Assembly: GCF_900114875.1 (NCBI RefSeq)
Contig: NZ_FPKW01000017.1
Span: 34,132 to 98,131, forward strand
Reading direction: 5' to 3'
From: Chryseobacterium limigenitum
Lineage (GTDB): Bacteria > Bacteroidota > Bacteroidia > Flavobacteriales > Weeksellaceae
Length of the DNA: 64,000 nt
Shown here: piece after piece, positions 49,086 through 59,213 of the stretch
Layout: the number at the start of each line of letters is the position of its first letter
Numbering within the stretch: the first letter of the stretch is position 1
The notes under the pieces: model-generated
The model's database searches: none
Seen by the model: only the letters and a program-made list of their open reading frames with translations
Told to the model about the DNA's origin: nothing
Position numbers and translations under genes: made by a program

Positions 49086-52000
49086 ATGTATTTAGTTTTT
49101 GACACAGAAACCACAGGTTTACCAAAGAATTTCAACGCACCACTCTCAGATTCAGACAACTGGCCAAGAATGGTTCAGATCGCATGGCAATTACATGACG
49201 ATAATGGAGTTTTAATTGAAAACCAGGATTATATAATAAAACCGGAAGGTTACGATATTCCATTTAATGCCGCGAGAATTCACGGTATTACAACCAAAAT
49301 TGCCAATGAGGAAGGTCGTGATCTACAGGAGATCTTAGAAGAATTTTCTAAAGTTTTAGATAGGGTAAGAGTAGTTTCCGGACACAATGTTGAATTTGAT
49401 TACAATATTGTCGGGGCAGAATTATTCAGAAAAAATATAAAAGACAATCTTCAGGAAAAACCAAAAGCGGATACCATGATTTTGGGGACAAATTACTGTC
49501 AGCTTGGTGGAGGTCGTGGAGGAAGGTTCAAACCTCCGAAATTAGAGGAACTTTACGAAAAACTTTACGGTAACAAATTCGATGAAGCCCACAATGCAGC
49601 AGCCGACGTAAATGCAACGGCTCAGGTTTTCTTCGAGATGATGAGAATCGGGATCATTCCTGCTGAGGTTCTGAAAACTTCTGAGGATCAATTGGCGTAT
49701 TTTAAAACGTTATATCCTGATCCAATAAAACCTTTCGGAATTGTTATCAGAAGACAGGTTGCAGATTTCAATAACAAGAAAAAGCAAAGCGACGTTGGAA
49801 GTATTGATGATATCGATCTTGGAAGATATTTCAATTTTGATAATCACAGTGTTTTCTCAACGCTGATGGCGACTTCCAGTATTTCAGATTTAATTAAAAA
49901 AGCTTCTGATGATAATTTTCCTGCGGTTGGAATGGTAGATATCGGAAATATGATGGGTGCTTTCAAATTTGTCTCTGCGGTTGAAGGAGCGAATAGTGAC
50001 CGGGCGAAAAAACATAAAGAATATTTAGCAAAAAAACAGGAAGCGGAAGAAAACGGAACAGAATTTAATGAAGAAGAACCTCTTTCTGAGCCACTAATTC
50101 CTGTTGTTGGATGTGAATTTTTTATATCAGACCGTTACGAGCAGAAGCAATTTACCAAAGATGATCCGGACAGAAGAACACAGGTTGTTCTTTTGGCAAA
50201 GGACTTTGATGGATATAAAAATTTAGCAAAACTTTCAAGTATAGGATTCTTAAAAGGATTTTATTTTGGAGTTCCAAGGATCAGCCGAGAACTCATTGCT
50301 GAGTATAAAGAAGGACTTATTGCCCTAACTTCAGGAATCAACGGAGACATTCCCGATGCTATTTTAAATACAGGGGAACAAAAAGGGGAGGAACTTTTCA
50401 AATGGTGGAAGGAGACTTTTGAGGATGATTTTTATGTTCAGATTCAAAACCATAATCTTCCCGAAGAAGAGCATTTAAATGATGTTTTACTGCATTTTGC
50501 AGATAAGTATAATGTTAAAATTTTAGCACAAAACGAAACATATTACACCAATAAAGACGATTCTAATATTCAGGATATTGTAAGCTGTATCAAAGATGGA
50601 GAAAAGCTTACAACGCCTGTTGGTAAAGGTTTTGGTAAAAGAAGAGGTCTTGCTTCCGGAGAGTATTTTATTAAAAATTCTCATGAAATAAAAGAAGCCT
50701 TCTTAAATTATCCTGATGCTTTTGATGCCTATGAAGAATTTACGGCAAAATTTAAACCTTATACTTTAAAAAGAGACGTTTTACTTCCAAAATTTGATAT
50801 TCCTGAAGAATTTATTCATGCTGAAGATGAAGTTGATGGTGGAAAACGGGGTGAAATGGCCTATTTAACGCATCTAACTTACGAAGGAGCAAGAAAAAGG
50901 TATGCCGATACGGGAATCACAGACGAAATTAAGGAACGTCTTGATTTTGAGCTTGAAGTTGTTGCCAATACAGGTTATCCCGGTTACTTTTTAATTGTAC
51001 AGGATTTCTGTAACGAAGCCCGCAAAATGGGAGTTTGGGTTGGTCCGGGACGTGGTTCGGCAGCAGGATCTGCCGTTGCATATTGTACAGGAATTACCAA
51101 TGTTGACCCGATTAAATACGATCTCCTTTTTGAGAGATTTTTGAACCCGGAAAGGATTTCAATGCCCGATATTGATATCGATTTTGATGATGAAGGTCGA
51201 GACAAGATCATTAAATGGGTTGTTGAAAAATACGGTAAAAATCAGGTAGCACAGATTATTACTTATTCAGTTTTAGGTGGAAAATCTGCGATTAAAGATG
51301 CCGGAAGGGTTTTAGACCTTTCAATTCCTGATACGATTAATATTGCTAAACTTATCCCTTCCACACCGGGGATGAATATTGCGAAAGCGTTATCAAAATA
51401 TGATAAATTAAAACCTGAGGATCAGATGCTTGTCGATGAGATGAGATATGTTCTGGATAGTCCTGAAGACCCACGTTTTGATGTACTTGCGAGTGCTAAA
51501 AAAATGGAAGGATGTATCAGAAATACAGGTATTCACGCTTGTGGGGTGATTATTACACCTGAAGATGTGAGTAATCTGGTTCCGGTGACGATCGCGGCTA
51601 AAGATGCTGATATTTTGGTATCTCAGTTCGACAACTCGGTGGCGGAAAGTGCCGGACTTCTGAAAATGGACTTCCTGGGTCTTCGTACTTTGACGATCAT
51701 CAGAGATGCTTTAAGGTTGATTAAAGAAAGGCATAATGTTGATATCGATCCGGATACAATTCCGCTTGATGATACAAAAACTTATCAATTATTTAAGGAA
51801 GGAAGAACAGTCGGGATTTTCCAATATGAAAGTCCCGGGATGCAAAAGTATATGAGGGAGCTTAAGCCAACGGTTTTTGCCGATCTTATTGCCATGAACG
51901 CCCTTTACCGTCCGGGTCCTATTAAATATATCCCGAACTTTATCAACAGAAAACACGGGATTGAAGAAATTGTGTACGATTTACCCGAAACCGAAGAATA

Positions 52001-53753
52001 TTTAAAAGAAACCTACGGAATTACCGTTTATCAGGAGCAGGTAATGCTTCTGTCTCAAAAGCTGGCCAACTTTACAAAAGGTGAAGCCGATACGTTGAGA
52101 AAAGCGATGGGTAAAAAGCAGATCGACGTACTGAATAAAATGTACCCGAAATTCATCGAAGGTGGTAAGAAAAACAACCTTGCCGAAGATCCGTTAAATA
52201 AAATCTGGAATGACTGGAAAGCCTTTGCAGAATACGCTTTTAACAAATCTCACTCTACCTGTTATGCATTAATTGCGTATCATACAGCCTATCTGAAAGC
52301 AAATTATCCCGCAGAATACATGGCGAGTGTAATGAGTAACAACATCAACAATACGGAATCAATTACCATGTTCATGGAGGATTGTAAAAGTATTGGTGTA
52401 GATGTTTTAGGTCCTGATGTTAATGAGTCTCAATATAAATTCTCTGTAAACGAAAAAGGTCAGATCCGTTTCGGATTGGGAGCGATAAAAGGTATCGGGG
52501 AAGGTCCGAGTGAGGCGATTACAAGAGAAAAAGCCAACGGAAGATTTAAAAACATATACGATTTCTTTGAAAGAATTTTGCCTTCTCAAATGAATAAAAG
52601 AGTAGCGGAAAGTTTAGTATTGGCGGGAGCTTTCGATGAATTGGATTCTTTCCACCGTGGTCAGTATTTTGATATTGATATGGCCGGAAGAACTAATTTG
52701 GAAAGATTAATAAGATACGGACAAAGCTTCCAGGAAGGCAAAAATGAGATGGAACATTCTCTTTTTGCGGATTTTGCTGATGAAGTTCAGATCGAACAGC
52801 CAAAATTAGCACCTTGCCCGGAATGGCCGAACATGCACAAGCTTAATAAAGAAAAAGAAATCATCGGTTTCTATCTTTCTGCTCACCCGTTGGATGAATT
52901 TAAGTATCACTATCAATTCATGCAGGGGCAGCTTTCTAAAAAAGCGGTTTTGGAAAAGGATGAGGAGGAAAAAGTCGTAACAGAAGTTGTTCCGATCCTT
53001 GAAAAAGATACTATTGATGAGGCAGCAGATCTTATAGAAATTGTTTCTGATGAGTTGTCTGTCGGCGAAGAGGAAATCATAGAAGAAGTAGCGAAGAAGG
53101 CCGAACCAAAAGGTAATTTTTCATTCTTAAATCTTGATGAGGTTGATGCTTACAAAGAGCAGGCTTTTGCCAATAAAGGAGAAGAATTGTTTGAGGAAAA
53201 GAAAAAAGACTGGAAAACGCTACAAAAAGAAAGAGAAAATGGCGGTGCCGGAAAAGAATACACCGTTGCCGGTCTGATCACCGAGTATGTGGTAAAGGAT
53301 GGCTTCAAAAGTGGTGAAAAAGTAGCTTTTGTTACATTGGAAGACTACTCCGGATCATATTCTTTCAGGCTGGGGGACAGAGATTATATGCGTTTGAAAG
53401 AAAAACTTGAGGTACAGCGTTTTGTTATATTTAAAATAAAATTTGCCCAGGTAAAAGACGGACGTGTTTTTGTAAATGTTAACGATGTGATCGAACTTCA
53501 GGAAGCTTTCGAGAGATTTGCAAAAAGTATATCGCTGGTGATGGATGTGATGGATTTCAGGTCAGAAGATCTTGATTTTTTCAGAACAGTACTCGACAGA
53601 AACAAAGGGGATCAAAAGCTGAAATTCTTCATTAAAAATATTGAGGATGATTCTCATTTAGAGCTGCAGTCTATGAAACATTCGGTAGACCTTAATGGAG
53701 ATTTGATAAAAGAAATACAGTTACTCAACAAATACGAGTTTTATCTCAATTAA
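49086..53753 (+). CDS. dnaE: DNA polymerase III alpha subunit with fused 3'-5' exonuclease
   Basis: 1555 residues, about 350-400 longer than a plain DnaE. The first 190 residues are a DEDDh proofreading exonuclease like DnaQ/epsilon: D6 and E8 (DTETTG), D105 (GHNVEFDYN), H169 and D174 (AHNAAAD). A PHP domain follows at about 250-530, but its metal-site motifs are degenerate (FDNHS; VDIGN in place of TDHGN). The polymerase active site is MPDIDIDFDDEGRD. Helix-hairpin-helix and OB-fold regions lie near the C-terminus, separated by an acidic insert at about 1290-1370. It is the replicative polymerase, and proofreading is built in. Confidence 0.95.
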   Translation: MYLVFDTETTGLPKNFNAPLSDSDNWPRMVQIAWQLHDDNGVLIENQDYIIKPEGYDIPFNAARIHGITTKIANEEGRDLQEILEEFSKVLDRVRVVSGHNVEFDYNIVGAELFRKNIKDNLQEKPKADTMILGTNYCQLGGGRGGRFKPPKLEELYEKLYGNKFDEAHNAAADVNATAQVFFEMMRIGIIPAEVLKTSEDQLAYFKTLYPDPIKPFGIVIRRQVADFNNKKKQSDVGSIDDIDLGRYFNFDNHSVFSTLMATSSISDLIKKASDDNFPAVGMVDIGNMMGAFKFVSAVEGANSDRAKKHKEYLAKKQEAEENGTEFNEEEPLSEPLIPVVGCEFFISDRYEQKQFTKDDPDRRTQVVLLAKDFDGYKNLAKLSSIGFLKGFYFGVPRISRELIAEYKEGLIALTSGINGDIPDAILNTGEQKGEELFKWWKETFEDDFYVQIQNHNLPEEEHLNDVLLHFADKYNVKILAQNETYYTNKDDSNIQDIVSCIKDGEKLTTPVGKGFGKRRGLASGEYFIKNSHEIKEAFLNYPDAFDAYEEFTAKFKPYTLKRDVLLPKFDIPEEFIHAEDEVDGGKRGEMAYLTHLTYEGARKRYADTGITDEIKERLDFELEVVANTGYPGYFLIVQDFCNEARKMGVWVGPGRGSAAGSAVAYCTGITNVDPIKYDLLFERFLNPERISMPDIDIDFDDEGRDKIIKWVVEKYGKNQVAQIITYSVLGGKSAIKDAGRVLDLSIPDTINIAKLIPSTPGMNIAKALSKYDKLKPEDQMLVDEMRYVLDSPEDPRFDVLASAKKMEGCIRNTGIHACGVIITPEDVSNLVPVTIAAKDADILVSQFDNSVAESAGLLKMDFLGLRTLTIIRDALRLIKERHNVDIDPDTIPLDDTKTYQLFKEGRTVGIFQYESPGMQKYMRELKPTVFADLIAMNALYRPGPIKYIPNFINRKHGIEEIVYDLPETEEYLKETYGITVYQEQVMLLSQKLANFTKGEADTLRKAMGKKQIDVLNKMYPKFIEGGKKNNLAEDPLNKIWNDWKAFAEYAFNKSHSTCYALIAYHTAYLKANYPAEYMASVMSNNINNTESITMFMEDCKSIGVDVLGPDVNESQYKFSVNEKGQIRFGLGAIKGIGEGPSEAITREKANGRFKNIYDFFERILPSQMNKRVAESLVLAGAFDELDSFHRGQYFDIDMAGRTNLERLIRYGQSFQEGKNEMEHSLFADFADEVQIEQPKLAPCPEWPNMHKLNKEKEIIGFYLSAHPLDEFKYHYQFMQGQLSKKAVLEKDEEEKVVTEVVPILEKDTIDEAADLIEIVSDELSVGEEEIIEEVAKKAEPKGNFSFLNLDEVDAYKEQAFANKGEELFEEKKKDWKTLQKERENGGAGKEYTVAGLITEYVVKDGFKSGEKVAFVTLEDYSGSYSFRLGDRDYMRLKEKLEVQRFVIFKIKFAQVKDGRVFVNVNDVIELQEAFERFAKSISLVMDVMDFRSEDLDFFRTVLDRNKGDQKLKFFIKNIEDDSHLELQSMKHSVDLNGDLIKEIQLLNKYEFYLN

Positions 53754-53771
53754 TTTGAATCGAATTAGAGT

Positions 53772-53800
53772 TAAAAAAAGTGGCGAAAGTCACTTTTTTT
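53772..53800 (+). terminator. terminator of dnaE
   Basis: Stem AAAAAAAGTGGC / GTCACTTTTTTT around a GAAA loop. Confidence 0.85.
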
Positions 53801-54096
53801 GGTTTATAATATTAACTTATTTTATTAAATAGTAAAATTTTAATAATTAATAATTTTCATTTTATCTGATTTTGTTTGATTTATAAACATTGTCACTTTT
53901 TAAGTTAACTATTTGGTAATTAATAGTTAATAATTAATTCATTTTGTGATGATAATTTTAATTAGGTTAAATGTTTGTTTAATTATTGATAATGATTTAG
54001 TTAAATTACTTTTTTTACTTTAAAAAATTATGATATTTTTTGATATTGATTGAAATAATTTTCTACATTTACCCTCTAATTTTTATTTTACTACGT
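53801..54096. other. AT-rich spacer upstream of the first T9SS surface protein gene
   Basis: About 300 bp, mostly A and T, with repeated TTAATTATTAA-like strings (for example 53912-53940). No gene is seen before the promoter at 54039-54071. Confidence 0.5.
54039..54071 (+). promoter_or_regulatory. promoter of the 912-residue T9SS surface protein gene
   Basis: TTTG at 54039-54042, 21 bp spacer, then TACATTTA at 54064-54071 (one mismatch from TAnnTTTG). The ATG lies 26 bp downstream. Confidence 0.6.
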
Positions 54097-56835
54097 ATGA
54101 AAAAACTAAATCTACTGTTTTTACTTTTGATAAGTTTGTTTACTTATCAATCGTATTCGGGACAGAATTTTACGCTCACAACCTGTTCAACCGGCCTTAG
54201 TACCAATACCTATGGGCCAATGAACAGTGTTACGACTGCTAACAGTAAAAATAGGACTGCATTTATTATTCCTTCCTCACAGCTTACTGCAATAAGTGGA
54301 GGTATAATTACAGGGACTTATTTTAAAAGACTGGCATCATCAGGAACTCTTCCTGCAGGAACTACTTTCAAAATCTATTTGAAGAATACTGCTGCTGCGG
54401 ATTTTGGTTCTGGATCTCCAGATTGGGCAACGGAAGTATCTACAGCAACTTTGGTGTATGATTCAGATCCGGCAACAGCAACAGGAAGTACTCCTGGTTA
54501 CAAGCAGTATGTACATTCTACCAATTTTCCATACACAGGCGGAAGCAATCTTGCTATTTATGTAGAGTATGTACAGACAACAGCACCTACAACAGCAATT
54601 ACTTGGGATTATGAATATGGGACAACTTGTATTAGTAGTACAAATAGTAATACTACAAAGTATATAACTACAACTTCAGCTTTTCCTGCAACTTTAACGA
54701 GTACAAATTACAGAAGACCTGTAATTGCATTTGATGTAACATTTCCTCCTGCTGTATCTGCGCCTGCTTGTACCACAATGTCGGCACCAGCTAACAATGC
54801 GACAGCTGTTTCTGTAACACCAACGTTTACATGGGCTGGGGTTTTTGGACAAAACGGAGCAACAAGTTACTTAATTAATCTGGGAACAACTCCAGGTGGA
54901 ACAGACGTTATGAATGGTGTTGACGTAGGTAACGTTACAACATATACTGTGCCTGCAGGTACGCCTCTTAATTTCAATCAGCAATACTATATTACTGTAA
55001 TCCCTAAAAATGCTATAGGGAATGCTACAGGTTGTACTGAACGTACATTTACAACAGGTAACATTACATGTCCTTCTGTAACTGCTCCTACATCTGCAGC
55101 TATAGGAGTTTCAACAACACCTACTATTACTTGGACTGCAACTTCTGGAGCAACGGGATATAGAATATCCATGGGTACAACTTCTGGAGGAACTGATATT
55201 TTAAACAATGTAGATGTAGGAAATGTTACTACTTATACATTAGGTACAGTATTAAACAACAGTACAACTTATTATTATACTGTAAATTCTTATAACGGCG
55301 GAGCAACTTCTGCATCATGCACAGTAAGAAATTTTACTACAGTTTGTGGTGTTTTAACGCCTAGTTATACTAATGATTTTGCTACATTCCCTGGTAACTG
55401 CTGGTCTCAGGCTAGTGGAGGGACACCGGCAACAGGTCCAGGTACCGGTACTACCAATTATTGGATTGCAGATGGCTTCTTAAATGTAGGAAGTACAGGA
55501 GCTGCAAGAATTAATCTTTATTCTACAGCAAGACAAGGATGGTTAAAATCTCCAAGTTTTAATTTATCTGCTGGTGGTTACAGAGTTAAATTTGATTATG
55601 GATTGACTGGTTATGGGGTTACTACCGCAAGTGCAATGGGTTCAGATGATGTAATACAGTTCGTGGTTTCTACTGACGGTGGAACTACATGGACAGTTCT
55701 GAATACTTGGAATACAAGTAATACACCAACTAACACGTTAAATACTTATACTTTTGATTTAAGTAATTACATAGGAGCAAATACTATGTTTGCAATATAC
55801 GGAAATGATGGTACCGTGGATGATACTCAAGATTATGATTTCTTTGTAGATAATTTTGTTGTAGAGACGATTCCTGCATGTGACAGTCCTACAGGTTTAA
55901 GTAGTTCATTAGTTACTAGTAATTCAGCTACTATTTCTTGGACGGCTCCAGCTGTTGCTCCGGCTAATGGTTATGAATATTATTATTCAACAACTAATAC
56001 TGCTCCAACTTCAGGAACGGCAACTACAGCAACTACAGTAAACCTTTCTCCTCTTGCTCAATCTACAACTTATTATTATTGGGTAAGATCAATTTGTACA
56101 GGTACGCAAAGTGTTTGGTTAACTGGTTCTTTCACTACTCCAGCTACTCCGCCTGTAAATGATACTTGTTCAGGTGCAATTGCTTTAACAGTAGGTAATA
56201 ACTTTGCAGCGAGCCTTTTAACAACTTCAAATGCAGGAGCTACAACAGATGGTACAACATCATGTCAGACTAGTAGAGGAGATAATGTTTGGTTCTCAGT
56301 AGTTGTGCCTGCAAGTGGAAGCATTACAGTAGAAACAAAAGGGGTTACAGGATCAGGATTATTAGATACAGTTCTTTCTGCTCATAGCGGAACATGTGGA
56401 TCATTAACTTCAGTAGGTTGTAATGATGATAGCGCTGCGGGAGGTGTTTATTCATTGTTGTCATTAACAGGACAAACTCCAGGATCTACTTTATACTTTA
56501 GTGTATGGAGATATACAGGAACTGCAGGAGGTACAAGTACAAACGGACAGTTCCAGATTTCAGCTTATGATGCTTCAGTCTTAGGAACTTCAGAAGTTTC
56601 CGGTGCTAAAAACGGTATTAAAGTATATCCAAATCCTTTCGCTGATGATCTTAATATTTCAGATATCTCTAAAGTGAAGTCTGTTTTAGTAAATGATATT
56701 TCAGGAAGATTGGTGAAAACTATCAGCAATCCAGGTTCTACTCTTCATTTAGGAGAATTAAAATCAGGAATGTATCTGGTGACTTTAGAAATGAAAGACG
56801 GTACAAAACAAACAATTAAAACAATTAAAAAGTAA
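54097..56835 (+). CDS. T9SS-exported multidomain surface protein with Fn3-like repeats
   Basis: 912 residues from ATG 54097, the start of a signal peptide (LNLLFLLLISLFTYQSYSG); the longer frame from 54040 runs into the promoter. After an N-terminal beta domain (about 25-220), two similar Fn3/Ig-like repeats (APANNATAVSVTPTFTW and APTSAAIGVSTTPTITW) are followed by a choice-of-anchor/MAM-like domain (TNDFATFPGNCWSQ; FKFDYG-type strands), a true Fn3 domain (SNSATISWTAPA) and a bacterial pre-peptidase C-like domain (DNVWFSVVVPASG). The last 75 residues are a T9SS type A sorting domain (GIKVYPNPFADDLNIS; LKSGMYLVTLEMKDG). Probably adhesive. No catalytic site seen. Confidence 0.9.
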   Translation: MKKLNLLFLLLISLFTYQSYSGQNFTLTTCSTGLSTNTYGPMNSVTTANSKNRTAFIIPSSQLTAISGGIITGTYFKRLASSGTLPAGTTFKIYLKNTAAADFGSGSPDWATEVSTATLVYDSDPATATGSTPGYKQYVHSTNFPYTGGSNLAIYVEYVQTTAPTTAITWDYEYGTTCISSTNSNTTKYITTTSAFPATLTSTNYRRPVIAFDVTFPPAVSAPACTTMSAPANNATAVSVTPTFTWAGVFGQNGATSYLINLGTTPGGTDVMNGVDVGNVTTYTVPAGTPLNFNQQYYITVIPKNAIGNATGCTERTFTTGNITCPSVTAPTSAAIGVSTTPTITWTATSGATGYRISMGTTSGGTDILNNVDVGNVTTYTLGTVLNNSTTYYYTVNSYNGGATSASCTVRNFTTVCGVLTPSYTNDFATFPGNCWSQASGGTPATGPGTGTTNYWIADGFLNVGSTGAARINLYSTARQGWLKSPSFNLSAGGYRVKFDYGLTGYGVTTASAMGSDDVIQFVVSTDGGTTWTVLNTWNTSNTPTNTLNTYTFDLSNYIGANTMFAIYGNDGTVDDTQDYDFFVDNFVVETIPACDSPTGLSSSLVTSNSATISWTAPAVAPANGYEYYYSTTNTAPTSGTATTATTVNLSPLAQSTTYYYWVRSICTGTQSVWLTGSFTTPATPPVNDTCSGAIALTVGNNFAASLLTTSNAGATTDGTTSCQTSRGDNVWFSVVVPASGSITVETKGVTGSGLLDTVLSAHSGTCGSLTSVGCNDDSAAGGVYSLLSLTGQTPGSTLYFSVWRYTGTAGGTSTNGQFQISAYDASVLGTSEVSGAKNGIKVYPNPFADDLNISDISKVKSVLVNDISGRLVKTISNPGSTLHLGELKSGMYLVTLEMKDGTKQTIKTIKK

Positions 56836-56859
56836 ATTTTATAACCTATAATTAAATTG

Positions 56860-56897
56860 TATAACGGCTAAATTTTTTAGCCGTTATTTTTTTTAGT
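56860..56897 (+). terminator. terminator between the first and second T9SS surface genes
   Basis: Stem TAACGGCTAAA / TTTAGCCGTTA with T-rich loop, followed by T8. Strong. Confidence 0.9.
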
Positions 56898-56974
56898 TAA
56901 ATATTAGATTTTAGAGTGTTATATGAATGTATTATTATTAATTTAGTAGGCAAATCAGCAAAAAACATTCTTTT

Positions 56975-58939
56975 ATGACAAAATTTTTACTTTCATGTTT
57001 ATTAATGATAAGCATGACGCTTAATGCCCAGATCAACTTGGGTACAGGAAGTACAGATGTTGGAGTTGCTCCAATAAGCACCTATTATGGCTATTCTTAC
57101 GTTCAGCAAATTTTCACAAAACAGGAAATTAATGCGAATGCGGCAGGAAATATTACGGGTCTTAAGTTTTATCTTGATCCTGCAATGTCTATAGCCAACT
57201 CTTCAGATTGGGTAGTTTATTTGGGTCAGACTGCAAAAACTTCATTTGCTTCGGATTCAGACTGGATTCCTGCCGGTCAGTTAACCCAGGTATTCTCAGG
57301 AACGGTAACCAATACAAATGGAGTGGTGGAAATTACTTTTGCGACGCCTTTTCCGTACAACAATACAAGCAATTTAGTAGTTGCAGCCGAGGAAAACTCT
57401 GCAGGGTACGATTCCAATGATTTTGATGAAGCAATGTATGTTTATCCTTCAGCTCCAAATTCTACCTTATATTTTAGAGATGATAACGTAAATCCGGATC
57501 CTTTTTCTCCATCAGACGGAAATTTGGAACCTTATAAATCTGTGATTACGTTTAATGGATTAATCCCAAATCCTATTCCCGCTTGTCCATTGATAACATA
57601 TCCTGCAAATAGTTCTATGTTTATTCCAATATTACCTACCATTACTTGGAATAACTCTTCAGGTGCTACAGGATATAAAGTTTCTATTGGAACAACTCCT
57701 GGAGGAACAAATGTTGTTAATCAGCAATTAGTAGCTACCAACAGTTTTACGGTTTCAACGGCTCTTAACCCAGGGACTAATTATTATGTGAAAGTTGTTG
57801 CAGTAGGCGCGGCAGGGGAGTCTTCAGGCTGTTCTGATACGATGTTTACAACAGTGCCGCCAGCACCGGCAAATGATGAATGTTCTGCAGCGGTTGCATT
57901 AACTGTAAATCCTAATCTCAATTGTGGTGTTGTAACTTCGGGATATACACTGGGGGCTACAGACTCAGGTTTAATTCCTGACCCTTGTTATGGTAATCCT
58001 GATGATGATGTTTGGTTTAAATTTGTCGCTACGGCTACCTCTCATAGAGTTTCGCTTACTAATATTGTTTCTGTAGGCTCTGATAATGATACAGATACCT
58101 ATTTCCAGGTATTTGACGGATCTTGTGGCTCATTAAACAGTATTTTATGCTCGGATAATACTACATCTACAGTTGCCGGACTTACAGTAGGAGGAACTTA
58201 TTATGTAAGAGTATACAGCTATTATGGTTCTGGAAGTAACCAAAGTTTTGATATCTGTATCGGAACATTTCCACCGCCACCAGCAAATGATGATTGCTCT
58301 GGAGCATTACAGGCAACTACATTCCCTTATAATTATACACAATCTGATGGAGGAGGTGCTACCAATAACGGAGGATTTATTACGGCTTGTTCTAATAGTA
58401 TGAACGACGGCACATGGTTCTCATTTACAGGTAATGGTAATGCGTATGTTATAACCGTAACAATGCCTGCTGCAAGCGATTTTGATCCTGAAATTGGTGT
58501 TTATACAGGTACTTGCGGAAGTTTGGTTTGTGTAGACCGCGTTGATGATAACGGACAGGGAGGTACTGAAACTATTTCGATACCAACAGTTGCCGGAACT
58601 ACTTATTTGGTGAATGTAGGAAATTACAGTGGCTTCACGGATGATCCTGAAGGTACATTTACTATTAACATTACAAACGGAACATTAGGAACCTCTGAAG
58701 TTGCCGGAACTAAAAACGGTATTAAAGTGTATCCGAATCCTTTCACAGATGTAGTGAATATCTCAGACGTAAACAATGTAAAATCTGTTTCTGTTTCTGA
58801 TATCTCCGGAAGATTGGTTAAAACAATCGACAAACCGTCATCAGAGATTCATTTGGGAGAATTAAAGTCAGGATTGTATTTGGTAACATTAAATATGAAA
58901 GACGGCTCAAAACAAACGATAAAAACTATTAAGAAATAA
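56975..58939 (+). CDS. T9SS-exported surface protein, second of cluster
   Basis: 654 residues with a signal peptide ending MTLNAQ. An N-terminal jelly-roll-like domain (about 20-200) is followed by one Fn3-like repeat (YPANSSMFIPILPTITWNN) closely related to those of the previous gene. Two pre-peptidase C-like domains follow, each beginning PANDECSAAVAL or PANDDCSGALQA. The end is the T9SS sorting domain, nearly identical to that of the neighbours (GIKVYPNPFTDVVNIS; LHLGELKSG type). Surface adhesin or filament-like role is inferred. Own terminator follows. Confidence 0.9.
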   Translation: MTKFLLSCLLMISMTLNAQINLGTGSTDVGVAPISTYYGYSYVQQIFTKQEINANAAGNITGLKFYLDPAMSIANSSDWVVYLGQTAKTSFASDSDWIPAGQLTQVFSGTVTNTNGVVEITFATPFPYNNTSNLVVAAEENSAGYDSNDFDEAMYVYPSAPNSTLYFRDDNVNPDPFSPSDGNLEPYKSVITFNGLIPNPIPACPLITYPANSSMFIPILPTITWNNSSGATGYKVSIGTTPGGTNVVNQQLVATNSFTVSTALNPGTNYYVKVVAVGAAGESSGCSDTMFTTVPPAPANDECSAAVALTVNPNLNCGVVTSGYTLGATDSGLIPDPCYGNPDDDVWFKFVATATSHRVSLTNIVSVGSDNDTDTYFQVFDGSCGSLNSILCSDNTTSTVAGLTVGGTYYVRVYSYYGSGSNQSFDICIGTFPPPPANDDCSGALQATTFPYNYTQSDGGGATNNGGFITACSNSMNDGTWFSFTGNGNAYVITVTMPAASDFDPEIGVYTGTCGSLVCVDRVDDNGQGGTETISIPTVAGTTYLVNVGNYSGFTDDPEGTFTINITNGTLGTSEVAGTKNGIKVYPNPFTDVVNISDVNNVKSVSVSDISGRLVKTIDKPSSEIHLGELKSGLYLVTLNMKDGSKQTIKTIKK

Positions 58940-58960
58940 TAAGATTTAATAGTATAATTT

Positions 58961-58989
58961 AAAGGTAACCAAATCGGTTACCTTTTTTT
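58961..58989 (+). terminator. terminator between the second and third T9SS surface genes
   Basis: Stem AAAGGTAACC / GGTTACCTTT with loop AAATC, followed by T7. Confidence 0.9.
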
Positions 58990-59213
58990 ATTGAAAAAAT
59001 ATTTTATATAAATTCTGAGTGAAATTGAGACTTATTGTTTGTTTGCTGATAATTTAGATTAAATTTTAATACGTAATTATTTTTTTTGTTTGAATATTTG
59101 AATTGTTGACTTGAAGTTTATTCATGTTGGAGTGTATTATTTTCCTGTTTATTTTTTGAAAAGAATTAGGATCTTTTTAACATTGCCCTATAATTTTAAT
59201 ATAATTTTTATAC

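Noticed and set aside
54040..54096. Upstream start of the first T9SS surface protein
   Set aside because: It would extend over the promoter -7 element and place hydrophobic residues before the signal peptide; ATG 54097 is a better start.
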